A DNA stretch of 64,000 bases from Chloroflexota bacterium. GTDB lineage: Bacteria; Chloroflexota; Anaerolineae; Anaerolineales; Anaerolineaceae. Within the stretch, counting starts at the first letter, position 1. Every line of letters begins with the position of its first letter. Where the stretch lies: assembly GCA_004347695.1 (NCBI GenBank), contig SLTK01000007.1:536823-600822 (forward strand). The letters are read 5' to 3'. Shown one piece after another: positions 1 to 8,227 of this stretch. Below the pieces are notes generated by a model. It did not search any database. It was not told the origin of the DNA and saw nothing but the letters and a program-made list of their open reading frames with translations. The position numbers were made by a program, and so were the translations under genes.

Positions 1-344
1 GAAAAAGGCGAGGAAAGGAAAATCAAACCGCGCTGGCGGGCATGTTCCGCCAGACCGCTCCAGCCTTCCGGCGAGAATTCCATCCGCTTCCAGTAATCAT
101 AACGGGTGGCATCCTGCTGGCTGAATTTGACCCGAAACGTTTCCAACGCAGAACTTTCAGCGGCAGCAATGTGAGTCTGGAACTTGACGGCATCTGCTCC
201 GGCATCGGCGATGGCATCGATGAAGGCGTGCGCCGTCCCCAGACTGCCATCATGGGCCTGCGCCACCTCGCCGACGATCAACGCCGGCGCGCCCGCCCCC
301 ACCTGACGATCTGCAATTTTAAAGGTTTGCAAGGTTTTGTTCAT
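1..344 (-). CDS. NeuB-family sialic/nonulosonic acid synthase, partial (N-terminal 114 residues)
   Basis: The gene starts at the ATG at 342-344 and runs off the left edge, so only the N-terminal third is visible. The residues resemble the start of the NeuB TIM barrel: GEVAQAHDGS near residue 26, DAVKFQTHIA, then YWKRMEF and FLSSPF. Family members condense phosphoenolpyruvate with an N-acyl hexosamine (phosphate) to form nonulosonic acids such as neuraminic, legionaminic or pseudaminic acid. The ATG overlaps the TGA of the upstream gene by 4 bp, so translation is probably coupled. It is the last visible gene of the glycan operon and the second NeuB homologue in it. The exact sugar product cannot be told from the sequence. 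Confidence 0.85.
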   Translation of the reverse strand, partial: MNKTLQTFKIADRQVGAGAPALIVGEVAQAHDGSLGTAHAFIDAIADAGADAVKFQTHIAAAESSALETFRVKFSQQDATRYDYWKRMEFSPEGWSGLAEHARQRGLIFLSSPF

Positions 345-1816
345 GATGACAACCCTACCAGTTTCAGCAAATATTGAGCGGTTTCCCCGGTCGATTCGCC
401 GTTCAAATAGGTCAATTCCTGTTCGATAAATTTTTGACGGTTGGCGCGATGCAGGTCAGGATCCTTTAAATACGCGTCCAGCGCGTTGACCAGCTCTTCA
501 CTGGTAAAGGCATTCACCCCGGCGCCAGCCTGGTTGACCCGGGCCGCGGTAGGCCAGGAGGGAACATCATGCAGCGGGATCCAGAAATTTTTGGGCCAAC
601 CCGTCGGCGAGTCGATACACGCGCTGATAGCCGGTTTGCCATGCAGCGCGGCTTCGACCACCATGGTCGAATAGATCGAGACCAGCACGTCGCAATGCGC
701 CAGCATCGAGGCTTTTTCAGGGAAATCTTCACCGGAATAACGAGGCAAGCCGCCAGCCAGAGCTTTGGGTGCAACCACGTGCACATCCGGATACTGCCGG
801 GTTACTTCGTAAATCTTCTCGCGCTCTTCCTGATAATGCTCCTGCGATTTGAAGTGGTTTGGGTGCAGGCGAATAAGCAATTGTGCCGGCGTGGAAAGCT
901 GGTTTTCGACGATAATGCGGGTTAATGCTTCCACGATGTGTAAATTGGGCGAGATGCTCAGAGCGGTGGCGGCGTAGGCAATCAGCTTTTTATTCGGGTC
1001 CAGGCCATGCATCGAGAAATATTCTTCCCGCGGGATCAACCAGGTCTTATTGATGTAGCCGTCATAAAGCGGCATGCCGCCTACATGGATTTTTTCTTTG
1101 GGCCAATCCAGGCCATCGCTCAATTCCCAGACATGGATCTTCGACCAGACATTGGCATAATCCACATCCGCCCCGGGCAGGCCATGCGCGCTGGGGTTAT
1201 CCCAGCCGATTACGGTCATGGCGGTGGGAATGCCGTGTCGTTTGGCTTCCCGCAGCAGGTAACGGTCCAACCGCCAACCCGCAGTGGAGGAGATAACCAG
1301 GTCCGGCTTGTAGCGGTCGAACAGATCGGAAAATAGTTTCGGCGAGAAGAGGGCGTTCTGTTTCCAGCGGAAGGCTTTCCGGGCCAATTTCGATGAACGC
1401 AGCAGATAAATCAGCGGTCGCATGGCTTTCAGAGCGATCTGCCAGCGGCCTTTGGCCTCATATTCTTTACGCTGTCGGTGTGTATCTACATAGGTCATGG
1501 GGATGCGCGGCGACATGCTTGCCCCACGCACATATTCGATCATTTCCTGCAAACCCGGCATGATGTGGTTCTGGTAATGCAGGGTCCGCTCTTCCCGCGA
1601 AGACTCGAAAACCAGTAATTCATTTCCGGCGGTTTCAGCGCGCAGCCGATCGATCAATTCGTCCTGAACCAGAAAAACCAGACGCACTCCTTTGGCAGTT
1701 AACCGCTCCGCCAGACCGGTGTACAGGTAATATCCGATGGTCAATCCATGATCTACATAAATCAAAATCGTTTTCAAGCTTGCTCCTGGCCTGTCCATTA
1801 AATCTTTGCTATTCAC
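341..1816 (-). CDS. GT-B-fold glycosyl/glycerophosphate transferase-like protein
   Basis: This 491-residue cytosolic protein has a two-Rossmann (GT-B) look. There is a TILIYVDHG nucleotide-fold start, a central linker, and a C-terminal half with RLHPNHF and VSIYSTMVVEAALHGKPAI, the kind of acceptor and donor-site motifs seen in CDP-glycerol glycerophosphotransferases and capsule transferases. The GTG at 1816 overlaps the upstream TGA by 4 bp. The ATG at 1798 (MDRPGASL) is an alternative start. There is no signal peptide. It lies between a GT2 gene and a NeuB gene, so it probably adds a sugar or polyol phosphate to the locus glycan. The substrate is unknown. Confidence 0.7.
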   Translation of the reverse strand: MNSKDLMDRPGASLKTILIYVDHGLTIGYYLYTGLAERLTAKGVRLVFLVQDELIDRLRAETAGNELLVFESSREERTLHYQNHIMPGLQEMIEYVRGASMSPRIPMTYVDTHRQRKEYEAKGRWQIALKAMRPLIYLLRSSKLARKAFRWKQNALFSPKLFSDLFDRYKPDLVISSTAGWRLDRYLLREAKRHGIPTAMTVIGWDNPSAHGLPGADVDYANVWSKIHVWELSDGLDWPKEKIHVGGMPLYDGYINKTWLIPREEYFSMHGLDPNKKLIAYAATALSISPNLHIVEALTRIIVENQLSTPAQLLIRLHPNHFKSQEHYQEEREKIYEVTRQYPDVHVVAPKALAGGLPRYSGEDFPEKASMLAHCDVLVSIYSTMVVEAALHGKPAISACIDSPTGWPKNFWIPLHDVPSWPTAARVNQAGAGVNAFTSEELVNALDAYLKDPDLHRANRQKFIEQELTYLNGESTGETAQYLLKLVGLSS

Positions 1817-2769
1817 CGGGCGTTGTACCAGCGAAAAATTCGGTTGTAGAAACCCATTAAAACCGCCTTCACTGGCGGAAAATCCAGCAGCAATCGACTT
1901 GCACCGCGCGGCGCTTCGGGCAGCGAGCGAGTCTGGCTGCGCAGCCCGGCCGGAACGGTATTGCTCATGTTCATCGCGTAAGGCCCGGCGGTCATCAATC
2001 GCAAATAGCCAGCCTCATTCATCGCCTCGTCCAGGCGCAACACCTGTCCCATCGGGCGATCCATCTGGAAGGGGGTGAAATTTAATAATACCTTTTTAAA
2101 TGCCACAAATTGCCAGTGGGATGCCCCAACTTGCGCAGTCACCCCGCGGTAAGTGATGCGAAAGTCACGCGTCTCGGCATACTTTTGGCGGATATCTGTT
2201 TCTTCGGCTCCCAGGCTTAAGTTGAACTCAAGGAAGGTTTCCCAGGGTAGCAGCTGACCTTCCTGTAGCTCCGCTTCCGGGTCATTCCGCGCCCAATCGA
2301 GCGTCCGGGTAAACAATTCCTCGCGGGTGCGGAACGGCCGGCTGGTGACCATGCCGACATTGGGAAAGGTATTGAGAATTTCCAGCGAAGCTTCCAGCCA
2401 GCCTGCAGAGAATAATGCGTCGCTGTCGGAATAAGCGATCACCTCGCCCGGGGCAGCCGGGAAGATAATATCCCAGGCCCCGCCCTTGCCCAAATTTTTC
2501 TCCGAGAGAATGAGAAATTGAATCCGTCCGGCCAAATGCTCTTCCAGCAGATAGTCCTGCACCTCGCGGCAGGATCCATTGTCGAACACGAGCAAGTCGT
2601 GAGCAACCGTCGTATTCTGGTACAGGCTGTTCAAACTGACCTTAAGCACTTCCAGAGCTTCGGCATAAAAACCGCTCTGAAACGGGATGTAGTTGAGCAC
2701 CGCAACTGTGATGCGCTCAGGTTTGGCGACCGTCTGGACATATTTGGCAGGATTTTGACCGATACGCAT
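1813..2769 (-). CDS. Family 2-like glycosyltransferase
   Basis: The 318-residue protein has a GT-A fold start (ITVAVLNYIPF near residue 20), VFDNGS near residue 62 and a metal-binding DSD at residues 115-117 (AYSDSDALF). These are typical of GT2 enzymes that transfer a sugar from a nucleotide donor. No transmembrane segment is visible, so it should act at the inner face of the membrane. It is followed directly (GTGA overlap) by the GT-B-like gene and preceded by another GT-A-like gene with an 11-bp gap. Donor and acceptor cannot be assigned. Confidence 0.75.
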   Translation of the reverse strand: MRIGQNPAKYVQTVAKPERITVAVLNYIPFQSGFYAEALEVLKVSLNSLYQNTTVAHDLLVFDNGSCREVQDYLLEEHLAGRIQFLILSEKNLGKGGAWDIIFPAAPGEVIAYSDSDALFSAGWLEASLEILNTFPNVGMVTSRPFRTREELFTRTLDWARNDPEAELQEGQLLPWETFLEFNLSLGAEETDIRQKYAETRDFRITYRGVTAQVGASHWQFVAFKKVLLNFTPFQMDRPMGQVLRLDEAMNEAGYLRLMTAGPYAMNMSNTVPAGLRSQTRSLPEAPRGASRLLLDFPPVKAVLMGFYNRIFRWYNAR

Positions 2770-2780
2770 GATCTATCTTT

Positions 2781-3722
2781 CTATTTTTGCTGCTCGGGAT
2801 GGGGCTGCATTCGTCTGAACCATTCGCGCGCTTCCCGGAAAGCATTTTTCGGTTGAAACAGGGCATAACTTAACCACCCCAGAACGCGGGAGTGCAGGTG
2901 TATCAATGGAAAGATCTCCACTTCACGCCAAAACCGCCGGGATGAACCAGGTTGCGGCCGGATATGACCGTTTTCGATCTGCTGGTTGCAATCCGTCAGC
3001 AGGAAACGTGTGATCATCCGCCCACCCGCCACCTGTACATTTTCGCGGCTCTCCGGTAGTTTGTAGTGTGGTTGACCGTTGGGCAGGTGCGAGTAGTCGT
3101 GGTTCTGATGGATGATGAAAATGTCGTGGGTGGCGTCGATGGTAGCCCAACCCTTGCGGCGAGCATGGTAGATCATCCAGTTGTCCCAACCCGCGCGTCC
3201 GATGGCAAATTGCGGCATCTCCCGGTAAGCGTCAATCGGGAAAATGAAGTAATCACTGCCGGCGGGCGGGTGGAGCTTGCCCTGTTGCTGGGCGCGCTGA
3301 CGCAGGGATGCGTCCCAGCCGGCTGCGAAAGCCAACGGTTCAGTCACATCCAGGTCCCAACGCTGTCCGACCAGCAGAAAATCTTTACGCTGCTGCATGG
3401 CGTGCCGGGCTGTTTCCACAAAATCGGGCAGCAGCAAAATATCGGCATTGACATAAGCCAGCAGCGGGCTGTCGGCATGAGACCGCGCCTGGTCGAACAA
3501 ATCGCTAATCAGCGGCGTTCCTTCCGGGTTGCGCGCCACTTCCGGCAGGTGCAGCGCGCCAAACGCAGCGGCGGCCTCGGCGGCGCCAGCCTCATTTCCC
3601 AGCACCATCACCGTCACGTCCGGCCCCAATGCCTGCCAGTTTGCCAGCGCGTTGCGCTGAATGACGGCAATGTGTGGGTTGGTGAAGGGTTTTGGCGTGG
3701 TGAAGATGGTTAAAAGGGCCAT
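2781..3722 (-). CDS. GT-A-like glycosyltransferase, function unassigned
   Basis: The 313-residue protein begins with LLTIFTTPKPF and carries YVNADILLLPDF near residues 90-101, a likely metal-binding NAD/DxD-type site, then DYFIFP and WDNWMIYHARRKGW. This pattern is seen in uncharacterised glycosyltransferase-like proteins of polysaccharide loci. No membrane segment is visible. The ATG has no clear Shine-Dalgarno sequence, and the gene sits 27 bp after the SpsF-like gene in the same operon. It could be a transferase or a binding protein with a degenerate GT-A fold. Confidence 0.6.
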   Translation of the reverse strand: MALLTIFTTPKPFTNPHIAVIQRNALANWQALGPDVTVMVLGNEAGAAEAAAAFGALHLPEVARNPEGTPLISDLFDQARSHADSPLLAYVNADILLLPDFVETARHAMQQRKDFLLVGQRWDLDVTEPLAFAAGWDASLRQRAQQQGKLHPPAGSDYFIFPIDAYREMPQFAIGRAGWDNWMIYHARRKGWATIDATHDIFIIHQNHDYSHLPNGQPHYKLPESRENVQVAGGRMITRFLLTDCNQQIENGHIRPQPGSSRRFWREVEIFPLIHLHSRVLGWLSYALFQPKNAFREAREWFRRMQPHPEQQK

Positions 3723-3749
3723 GAGAGCAGGTTAATCCGAAACCGCAGA

Positions 3750-4544
3750 TTATCCTTTCGCACCGTTGTACTTCTGATCGACATCATCGAATTTTTTGTG
3801 GGCTACGCCGCGGTTGATCCCCTCCAGCTCGGGGTGCGCCTGCCAGACAGCCAGAATTTCCTGCCAGGTGCAGTCGCGCCGGCCGCCTAGCAGAGCGTAC
3901 AAACCGCGTACGGCTTCCAAATCTTCCGCGGTATCCACCGTCCAGCGCAAATGGCCGTAATCTGCTTCGGCGTTGATCACATGAACATGGAAACGGCCGG
4001 GGGTTGCATACAGGTAGGGCATAACGTGCTCGCGCTCGTGGGGCTCTTTGGCTTCCTGCCAGGCGCGTTCGAGCGCAGCAAAACTGCACACCTCCACATC
4101 CAACCCGATGGGGTAAGTACGCTTCCAGGGCGGCGGCAGGCGGTTGGCGGCAAAATCGGCTTTCGCATCGTTATAGGCCTGCACCACACGGTCGATGACC
4201 CACGGGTCAACCAGCGGGCAGTCCGCGGTAATACGCACAATGATATCCGCCTGGTGCGCCCGGGCAGCCTGGTAAAAGCGGTCCAATACATCGAATAAAC
4301 TGCCGCGTTCACATGGGATACCACGCTGCGCGCACAATTCGGCAGCAGGATCATCGGAAGGGTCAGTAGTAGTGGCCACGATCACTTCATCGACCGTTTG
4401 AGCCATGCGCACGCGTTCGACCACATGCAGCAGCATGGGCTGCCCGTCGATGTCGCGCAGAATCTTGCCAGGCAAGCGGCTGGAACTCATCCGCCCCTGG
4501 ATGATTGCGACAACACGCTCGTTGTTTGAACCTGAAGCACTCAT
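3750..4544 (-). CDS. SpsF-type cytidylyltransferase (acylneuraminate cytidylyltransferase family)
   Basis: This 264-residue nucleotidyltransferase has the N-terminal nucleotide-binding signature IIQGRMSSSRLPGK (about residues 14-27), VIVATTTDPSDD, ITADCPLVDP and, later, LRWTVDTAEDL, all typical of SpsF and CMP-sugar synthases. The family activates nonulosonic or related sugars with CTP for transfer. The ATG overlaps the upstream TGA by 4 bp. Together with two NeuB homologues and PseB in the same operon it is the likely activation step for a nonulosonate. SpsF proteins are less specific to sialic acids than NeuA, so the sugar is uncertain. Confidence 0.85.
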   Translation of the reverse strand: MSASGSNNERVVAIIQGRMSSSRLPGKILRDIDGQPMLLHVVERVRMAQTVDEVIVATTTDPSDDPAAELCAQRGIPCERGSLFDVLDRFYQAARAHQADIIVRITADCPLVDPWVIDRVVQAYNDAKADFAANRLPPPWKRTYPIGLDVEVCSFAALERAWQEAKEPHEREHVMPYLYATPGRFHVHVINAEADYGHLRWTVDTAEDLEAVRGLYALLGGRRDCTWQEILAVWQAHPELEGINRGVAHKKFDDVDQKYNGAKG

Positions 4545-5677
4545 GCATTAACCTTGATCGGAGATCGAACCAGTTCTTGCGCCAGTTCATAAGCAGCCAG
4601 CAGGCGTTTGAAGTTTTCCGGCCAGTTGGCGCGTTTTTCGGCAAGCGCTCGGGCAGCAGTGCCTACCGGCTGCAATTCGGTTCGGCGCCGGTATGCCCTG
4701 AGGATGCCCTCGGTTACAGCCTGATCGTCGCCATCCGGGAAAAGCCAGCCTGCCGGGCTGTTGGCCAGCCACTCGCGATTTCCCGGTATATCCGAGACCA
4801 GCGCAGGGAGGCCGCAGGCCAGCGCTTCCATCAACGAGACCGAGGAGCCGTCGCTGTGGGATGCGCTGAGGTAAAGGTCAGCGGCATGGTAATAGAGCGG
4901 CAGCTCTTCCTGCCCGATCTGACCGGCAAAATACACCCGATCCAGCGCCTGATGCTGCTCGAGGATGGCGCGAATTACATCCGCCTGCGAACCGCCGCTG
5001 AGCAGGAGAAGGCGCAGGCCGGGCGCCTGCTGCGCAGCGCGGGCAAAACCGCGTACCAGCACATCAACGCCGTACAATAGTTCCCAGGAACGCAGCGAGA
5101 GCACCACAAAGGCGTCCTGCCACCCCAGACTGGCGCGGAAATCCTCAGCCTGCCCGGGAGCAAAACGCTGCAAATCCACGCCCCATGGAAACAGGATCGT
5201 GCGATCCGCCGGGAAGCCAAACCGGGCGGCTTTTTGCCGCACAGCCAGACAGTCGCCAGCCAGAACGGTGGTATGTTTAAGCGTGTAGCGCGTCACCTGC
5301 TGCCACCGGGCATTTTTATCGGCGTCCAACAACAAGTCCGAGCCCCACGACATGGTCACCAACGGTTGAAAACCGCTCTTTGCTGCAATGTAGCCAGCCG
5401 ACTGCACCGGCCCGGCATGGATCACATCCGGCTGGCGCTCTTTGACCACGCGCCGCAGGTCGGCAGCCAGCGCAGGCGCATCCTGCCAGCGGAAGGGGGC
5501 CTGCCCGCCGAGCCACGGGATCACCTCCACCCCGGCAGGTACGGGTCGAATTTCGGTTTGCCGTTTCGCCGGCTCCAACTGCAGGAAGGACACCGAATGC
5601 GGCGTCCCGGCCAGCGCGCTGAGGAAGCGGTGGTCGTGCGGGGTGTAGGAGCGGGAGAAATAGAGGACTTTGGACAT
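4541..5677 (-). CDS. Family 4 glycosyltransferase
   Basis: The 378-residue protein has GT-B architecture. The N-terminal domain contains YFSRSYTPHDHRF and HAGPVQSAGYIAAKSG. The C-terminal GT4 domain has VVLSLRSWELLYGVD, LYYHAADLYLSASHSDGSS and an EX7E-type segment SLMEALACGLPALVSD near residues 280-297. Family members are retaining transferases using nucleotide sugars. The start ATG at 5675-5677 has no recognisable ribosome-binding site and lies 20 bp from the flanking repeat array of the four-helix-bundle cassette, so the cassette may have separated it from its original upstream signals. Its stop overlaps the SpsF-like start. Confidence 0.85.
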   Translation of the reverse strand: MSKVLYFSRSYTPHDHRFLSALAGTPHSVSFLQLEPAKRQTEIRPVPAGVEVIPWLGGQAPFRWQDAPALAADLRRVVKERQPDVIHAGPVQSAGYIAAKSGFQPLVTMSWGSDLLLDADKNARWQQVTRYTLKHTTVLAGDCLAVRQKAARFGFPADRTILFPWGVDLQRFAPGQAEDFRASLGWQDAFVVLSLRSWELLYGVDVLVRGFARAAQQAPGLRLLLLSGGSQADVIRAILEQHQALDRVYFAGQIGQEELPLYYHAADLYLSASHSDGSSVSLMEALACGLPALVSDIPGNREWLANSPAGWLFPDGDDQAVTEGILRAYRRRTELQPVGTAARALAEKRANWPENFKRLLAAYELAQELVRSPIKVNA

Positions 5678-5695
5678 GGGGATTTGGGTGCTGAA

Positions 5696-5723
5696 GAGTC
5701 ACGTGCCAGGTGCCACGTGTCAC
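5696..5723 (-). repeat. Heptamer repeat array, left flank of four-helix-bundle cassette
   Basis: Read on the minus strand, 5723 to 5696 consists of four head-to-tail 7-bp units close to KTGRCAC (the last unit has one change, ending CTC). It starts 2 bp beyond the stop codon of the four-helix-bundle gene. It forms an inverted repeat with the array at 6163-6190, matching at 24 of 28 positions. This is seen directly. A role as an element end, a terminator or a protein-binding site is not known. Confidence 0.85.
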
Positions 5724-5725
5724 GG

Positions 5726-6136
5726 TCATCGTGGTGATTCTTTTGCTATGTTGGTTGGTGTAAACCCTTCTTTGTGAGCGTCGAGGGAACGTTTGAAACC
5801 ACCGATGAGGGCTTTAGCTTTATCGGCCTGTTGATAGAGGGCGTTAAAGGTTTCCTGGTTAATAAATCCGGCATCCAGGGCTACATATAAAAGGGATTGC
5901 ACCTCTACAGACGAACGGCGAGCATAACCAAGAAAACGGCTTTGTTCGACTTTGGATTCGCAATCAAATCCCTCGGCGATATTCGCCATAACTGACGCGG
6001 ACGCACCGCGCAGTTGGTTGACCAGCTCAAAGTCGCGAGAAAAAGGAGCCTGCATGGTCAGCCGGTAGATTTTCTGCGTCAAATCCCTGGCTTCCTGCCA
6101 ATCCTTTATCTCTTCAAACCGTTTAATCAAAGGCAT
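5726..6136 (-). CDS. Four-helix-bundle protein of the S23 / 23S rRNA intervening-sequence family
   Basis: The 136-residue, all-helical protein has the family signature: IKDWQEARDLTQKIYRL near the start, FELVNQLRGASASVMANIAEGFD in the middle and a YARRSSVEVQSLLYVALDAG helix. Relatives are encoded in 23S rRNA intervening sequences, and the Avd protein of diversity-generating retroelements has the same fold. Their biochemical role is poorly defined, with basic nucleic-acid-binding surfaces suspected. Here the gene is inserted in a sugar operon between a NeuB and a GT4 gene and is bounded on both sides by inverted 7-bp repeat arrays. Its start has a GAGG 7 nt upstream. It is unrelated in function to its neighbours, so it is probably an acquired cassette. 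Confidence 0.9.
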   Translation of the reverse strand: MPLIKRFEEIKDWQEARDLTQKIYRLTMQAPFSRDFELVNQLRGASASVMANIAEGFDCESKVEQSRFLGYARRSSVEVQSLLYVALDAGFINQETFNALYQQADKAKALIGGFKRSLDAHKEGFTPTNIAKESPR

Positions 6137-6162
6137 ATCTCATCCTCGCGCATTGGTCTTAC

Positions 6163-6190
6163 GTGACACTTGACACCTGGCACTTGACAC
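6163..6190 (+). repeat. Heptamer repeat array, right flank of four-helix-bundle cassette
   Basis: On the plus strand 6163-6190 is exactly four 7-bp units fitting KTGRCAC with one CTGGCAC unit. It lies 26 bp upstream of the start codon of the four-helix-bundle gene and is the inverted partner of 5696-5723. The 14-bp periodic CACTTGACACC (6167-6177 and 6181-6191) is part of it. Confidence 0.85.
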
Positions 6191-6191
6191 C

Positions 6192-7259
6192 CTATTCCCC
6201 TAGTGACGTCCATCTTAGTTCTTTCCCTGCCGGGATATCGACGCTGGCACGGGTGCCAACCACCTTGTCGATCTCTGGCGGCAGGATGGCGCCGCGGGTT
6301 GCCGGGCGCAGCACATCGATCATCTCGCGGGTCAGCGTTTCGCCGGCCTGGATGTCCCGGGCAGCGCGCAGGCAGCGGCGCTGCAGCACGACGGTTTCCT
6401 GCTCGTTCTCTGCCACAAACTTGTCGCCCGAACCAAGCGCCAGTTCCAGCTCGCGGGTGCGCAGCACCATTTGCTCCCAGGCAGTTGGGTCCAGCGCAAA
6501 CTTATGATCCGGGCCTTCGCGGTTATTGTCATCCGTGAAGTGCTTTTCGATCACCCGCGCGCCAAGCGCCACTGCGCCTAATACGGCGGCATGTCCGGGG
6601 GTATGGTCGGAAAGGCCCAGTATCACATCCGGGTACATGCTTCGGTATGTTTTCAACACATTCAAATGAATGTGTTTGAAGTTTTCCAGGCTGGCAGTGT
6701 AATTGGTGTTGCACTGCATCAACACCAGTTGCGGGTTGTGCGTCAGGACGGTATGAACCGCGTTTTGCACTTCACCTATACTTGCCGCTCCGGTCGCAAG
6801 CAGGACCGGCTTGCCTTTTTTGGCAATGCGCTCGATGGCTTCCAGCCAATCCACCTCGCCGGAACCGATTTTGTAAACCGGCATATGCTCCTCGAGGAAA
6901 TCGATGGCCTCGAAATCGTACGGCGCTGAGAAATAATCGATGCCTTCCTGATCGCAGACTGCTTTCAGCTCGAAAGTCCATTCAAAGGGGATCGAGGCAG
7001 CTTTATAGACCTCAAAAACCGATTTACGCCAGGAAGCCTGATGCGATTGCTGCCCGCCCAATGATTTAAAGCCTGCATCAGAGACAATCTTGGGGGCGCT
7101 GAAATTTTGGAACTTGGCAGCATTCGCGCCGGCTCTTTTTGCCAGGCGGATCAAATATTTGGCGCGTTCCAGGCTGCCGTCGTGGTTGGCGGCGATATCA
7201 GCTACAAAATAAGTAGGGTGCTGATCCCCAATCAAGCGGTTGCCAATTTTTATGTCCAT
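6192..7259 (-). CDS. NeuB-family nonulosonic acid synthase with C-terminal SAF domain
   Basis: The full-length NeuB homologue has 355 residues from the ATG at 7257-7259, which has AAGGAG 6 nt upstream. An upstream in-frame start at 7289 lacks this signal. The N-terminal TIM barrel shows VADIAANHDGS (Asp where many relatives have Glu), AAKFQNF, YFSAPYDF, YKIGSGEV, LGLSDHTPGHA and EKHFT. After about residue 275 a SAF (antifreeze-like) domain contains RRCLRAARDIQAGE and GTRASVDIPAG. The family condenses phosphoenolpyruvate with a 6-carbon amino sugar. The gene follows the RmlD-like reductase by 26 bp. Its stop codon lies next to the repeat array of the inserted cassette. Confidence 0.88.
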   Translation of the reverse strand: MDIKIGNRLIGDQHPTYFVADIAANHDGSLERAKYLIRLAKRAGANAAKFQNFSAPKIVSDAGFKSLGGQQSHQASWRKSVFEVYKAASIPFEWTFELKAVCDQEGIDYFSAPYDFEAIDFLEEHMPVYKIGSGEVDWLEAIERIAKKGKPVLLATGAASIGEVQNAVHTVLTHNPQLVLMQCNTNYTASLENFKHIHLNVLKTYRSMYPDVILGLSDHTPGHAAVLGAVALGARVIEKHFTDDNNREGPDHKFALDPTAWEQMVLRTRELELALGSGDKFVAENEQETVVLQRRCLRAARDIQAGETLTREMIDVLRPATRGAILPPEIDKVVGTRASVDIPAGKELRWTSLGE

Positions 7260-7285
7260 TGCCAACTCCTTTGCGTCCCTCAATA

Positions 7286-8227
7286 TCATCCGGAAATATG
7301 GCTGTCAACCCCGAGCGCCAACGCGCGCAACTGTTGCGGGTGCCCTGCCTGATAAAGCTCGAAAAAGCGCTGCATACTGGTTTCCTGGTCCGGCGCAGGC
7401 GAACCCAGCACCCCGGCCAATTTATCAGTGCGCAAGCGTAAATCCGGTGAGCGCGCCGCCAGCAATCCGCCTTCGTGCACGGAAACCGGCTGGATCAGTC
7501 CTTCATCCAGGCCAAAACGACGCGCCACTGCGCAGCCAAACTCATATTTGGAGAGGCATTCCCCGCTGACCACATGGTAAATCCCGCTACAGTGCGCCTC
7601 GACCAGCTGCATCAGTGTCTCAGCCAGAACGGTAACTTCCAGCGGGCAAAAGAAAACATCGGTGAACCCGCGCACCGGGGTGCCAGCCGAGAGATGATTG
7701 AAAAAAAATTCCGCCAGGCTGCGCTGTCCGCCAAGACTCCAGCCGTAAAAGTTGACCCGCGCTATCAGCGCCTCCGGGTAAGCCTGCAGCACCGCGTGTT
7801 CGGCGGCCAGTTTGGTGCGGGCGTAAGCGCCGAGCGGATTGGGCTGCGACTCCTCGGTATACCTGCCAGTTTTCCCATCGAAAACGGCATCGGTGGAAAT
7901 GTGTACCAGAACGATTCCGCGGTCGGCTGTCGCTCGCGCCACTTCTTCCGGCAAGTCAGTATTCAGGCGCAAGGCCAGTTCCGGCTGCCGCTCACACTGG
8001 TCAACATTTGCCAGCGCTGCGCAATGCAGCACCACATCCGGTTTTACCCGGTCGAGAATTTCGCCGATGCTGCCCGGTTTTGCCAGGTCAGCGTTCAGTA
8101 CCTGGAAGGGCGCACCCGTCAGGGAATGGGCGTTCACCACTCCAGTCACCTGATGCCGCCGGGAATAGGTCAGGGCGAAATTCAGGCCAAGCAACCCGCT
8201 GGCGCCTGTCACCAGGATGCGCGTCAT
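7286..8227 (-). CDS. RmlD-like sugar-nucleotide reductase (extended SDR)
   Basis: The 313-residue Rossmann protein begins MTRILVTGASGLLG at the ATG at 8225-8227, which overlaps the pseB stop by 4 bp. It carries HCAALANVDQCE and an active-site region STDAVFDGKTGRYTEE followed by AYARTK (the YxxxK pair), the pattern of dTDP-4-dehydrorhamnose reductases. These enzymes reduce a 4-keto sugar nucleotide with NAD(P)H. Placed directly after PseB, it may reduce the 4-keto product of that enzyme instead of the aminotransferase expected in the classical pseudaminic pathway. That is an inference from order. Confidence 0.8.
   Translation of the reverse strand: MTRILVTGASGLLGLNFALTYSRRHQVTGVVNAHSLTGAPFQVLNADLAKPGSIGEILDRVKPDVVLHCAALANVDQCERQPELALRLNTDLPEEVARATADRGIVLVHISTDAVFDGKTGRYTEESQPNPLGAYARTKLAAEHAVLQAYPEALIARVNFYGWSLGGQRSLAEFFFNHLSAGTPVRGFTDVFFCPLEVTVLAETLMQLVEAHCSGIYHVVSGECLSKYEFGCAVARRFGLDEGLIQPVSVHEGGLLAARSPDLRLRTDKLAGVLGSPAPDQETSMQRFFELYQAGHPQQLRALALGVDSHISG

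Larger units (their letters stand above)
5696..6190 (-). mobile_element. Putative cassette: four-helix-bundle gene bounded by inverted heptamer arrays
   Basis: The unit of about 495 bp holds one small gene and two 28-bp arrays in inverted orientation, with no transposase or recombinase. It interrupts an operon whose other junctions are mostly 4-bp overlaps or short gaps. The right array ends 1 bp before the neuB stop codon (6192-6194), and the left array ends 18 bp before the next start codon. Mobility is an inference from this layout. Obvious target-site duplications were not seen. Confidence 0.5.

Noticed and set aside
5696-6190. 23S rRNA intervening sequence or diversity-generating retroelement around the four-helix-bundle gene
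   Set aside because: There is no rRNA sequence on either side, and no reverse transcriptase or template repeat; neighbours are sugar genes.
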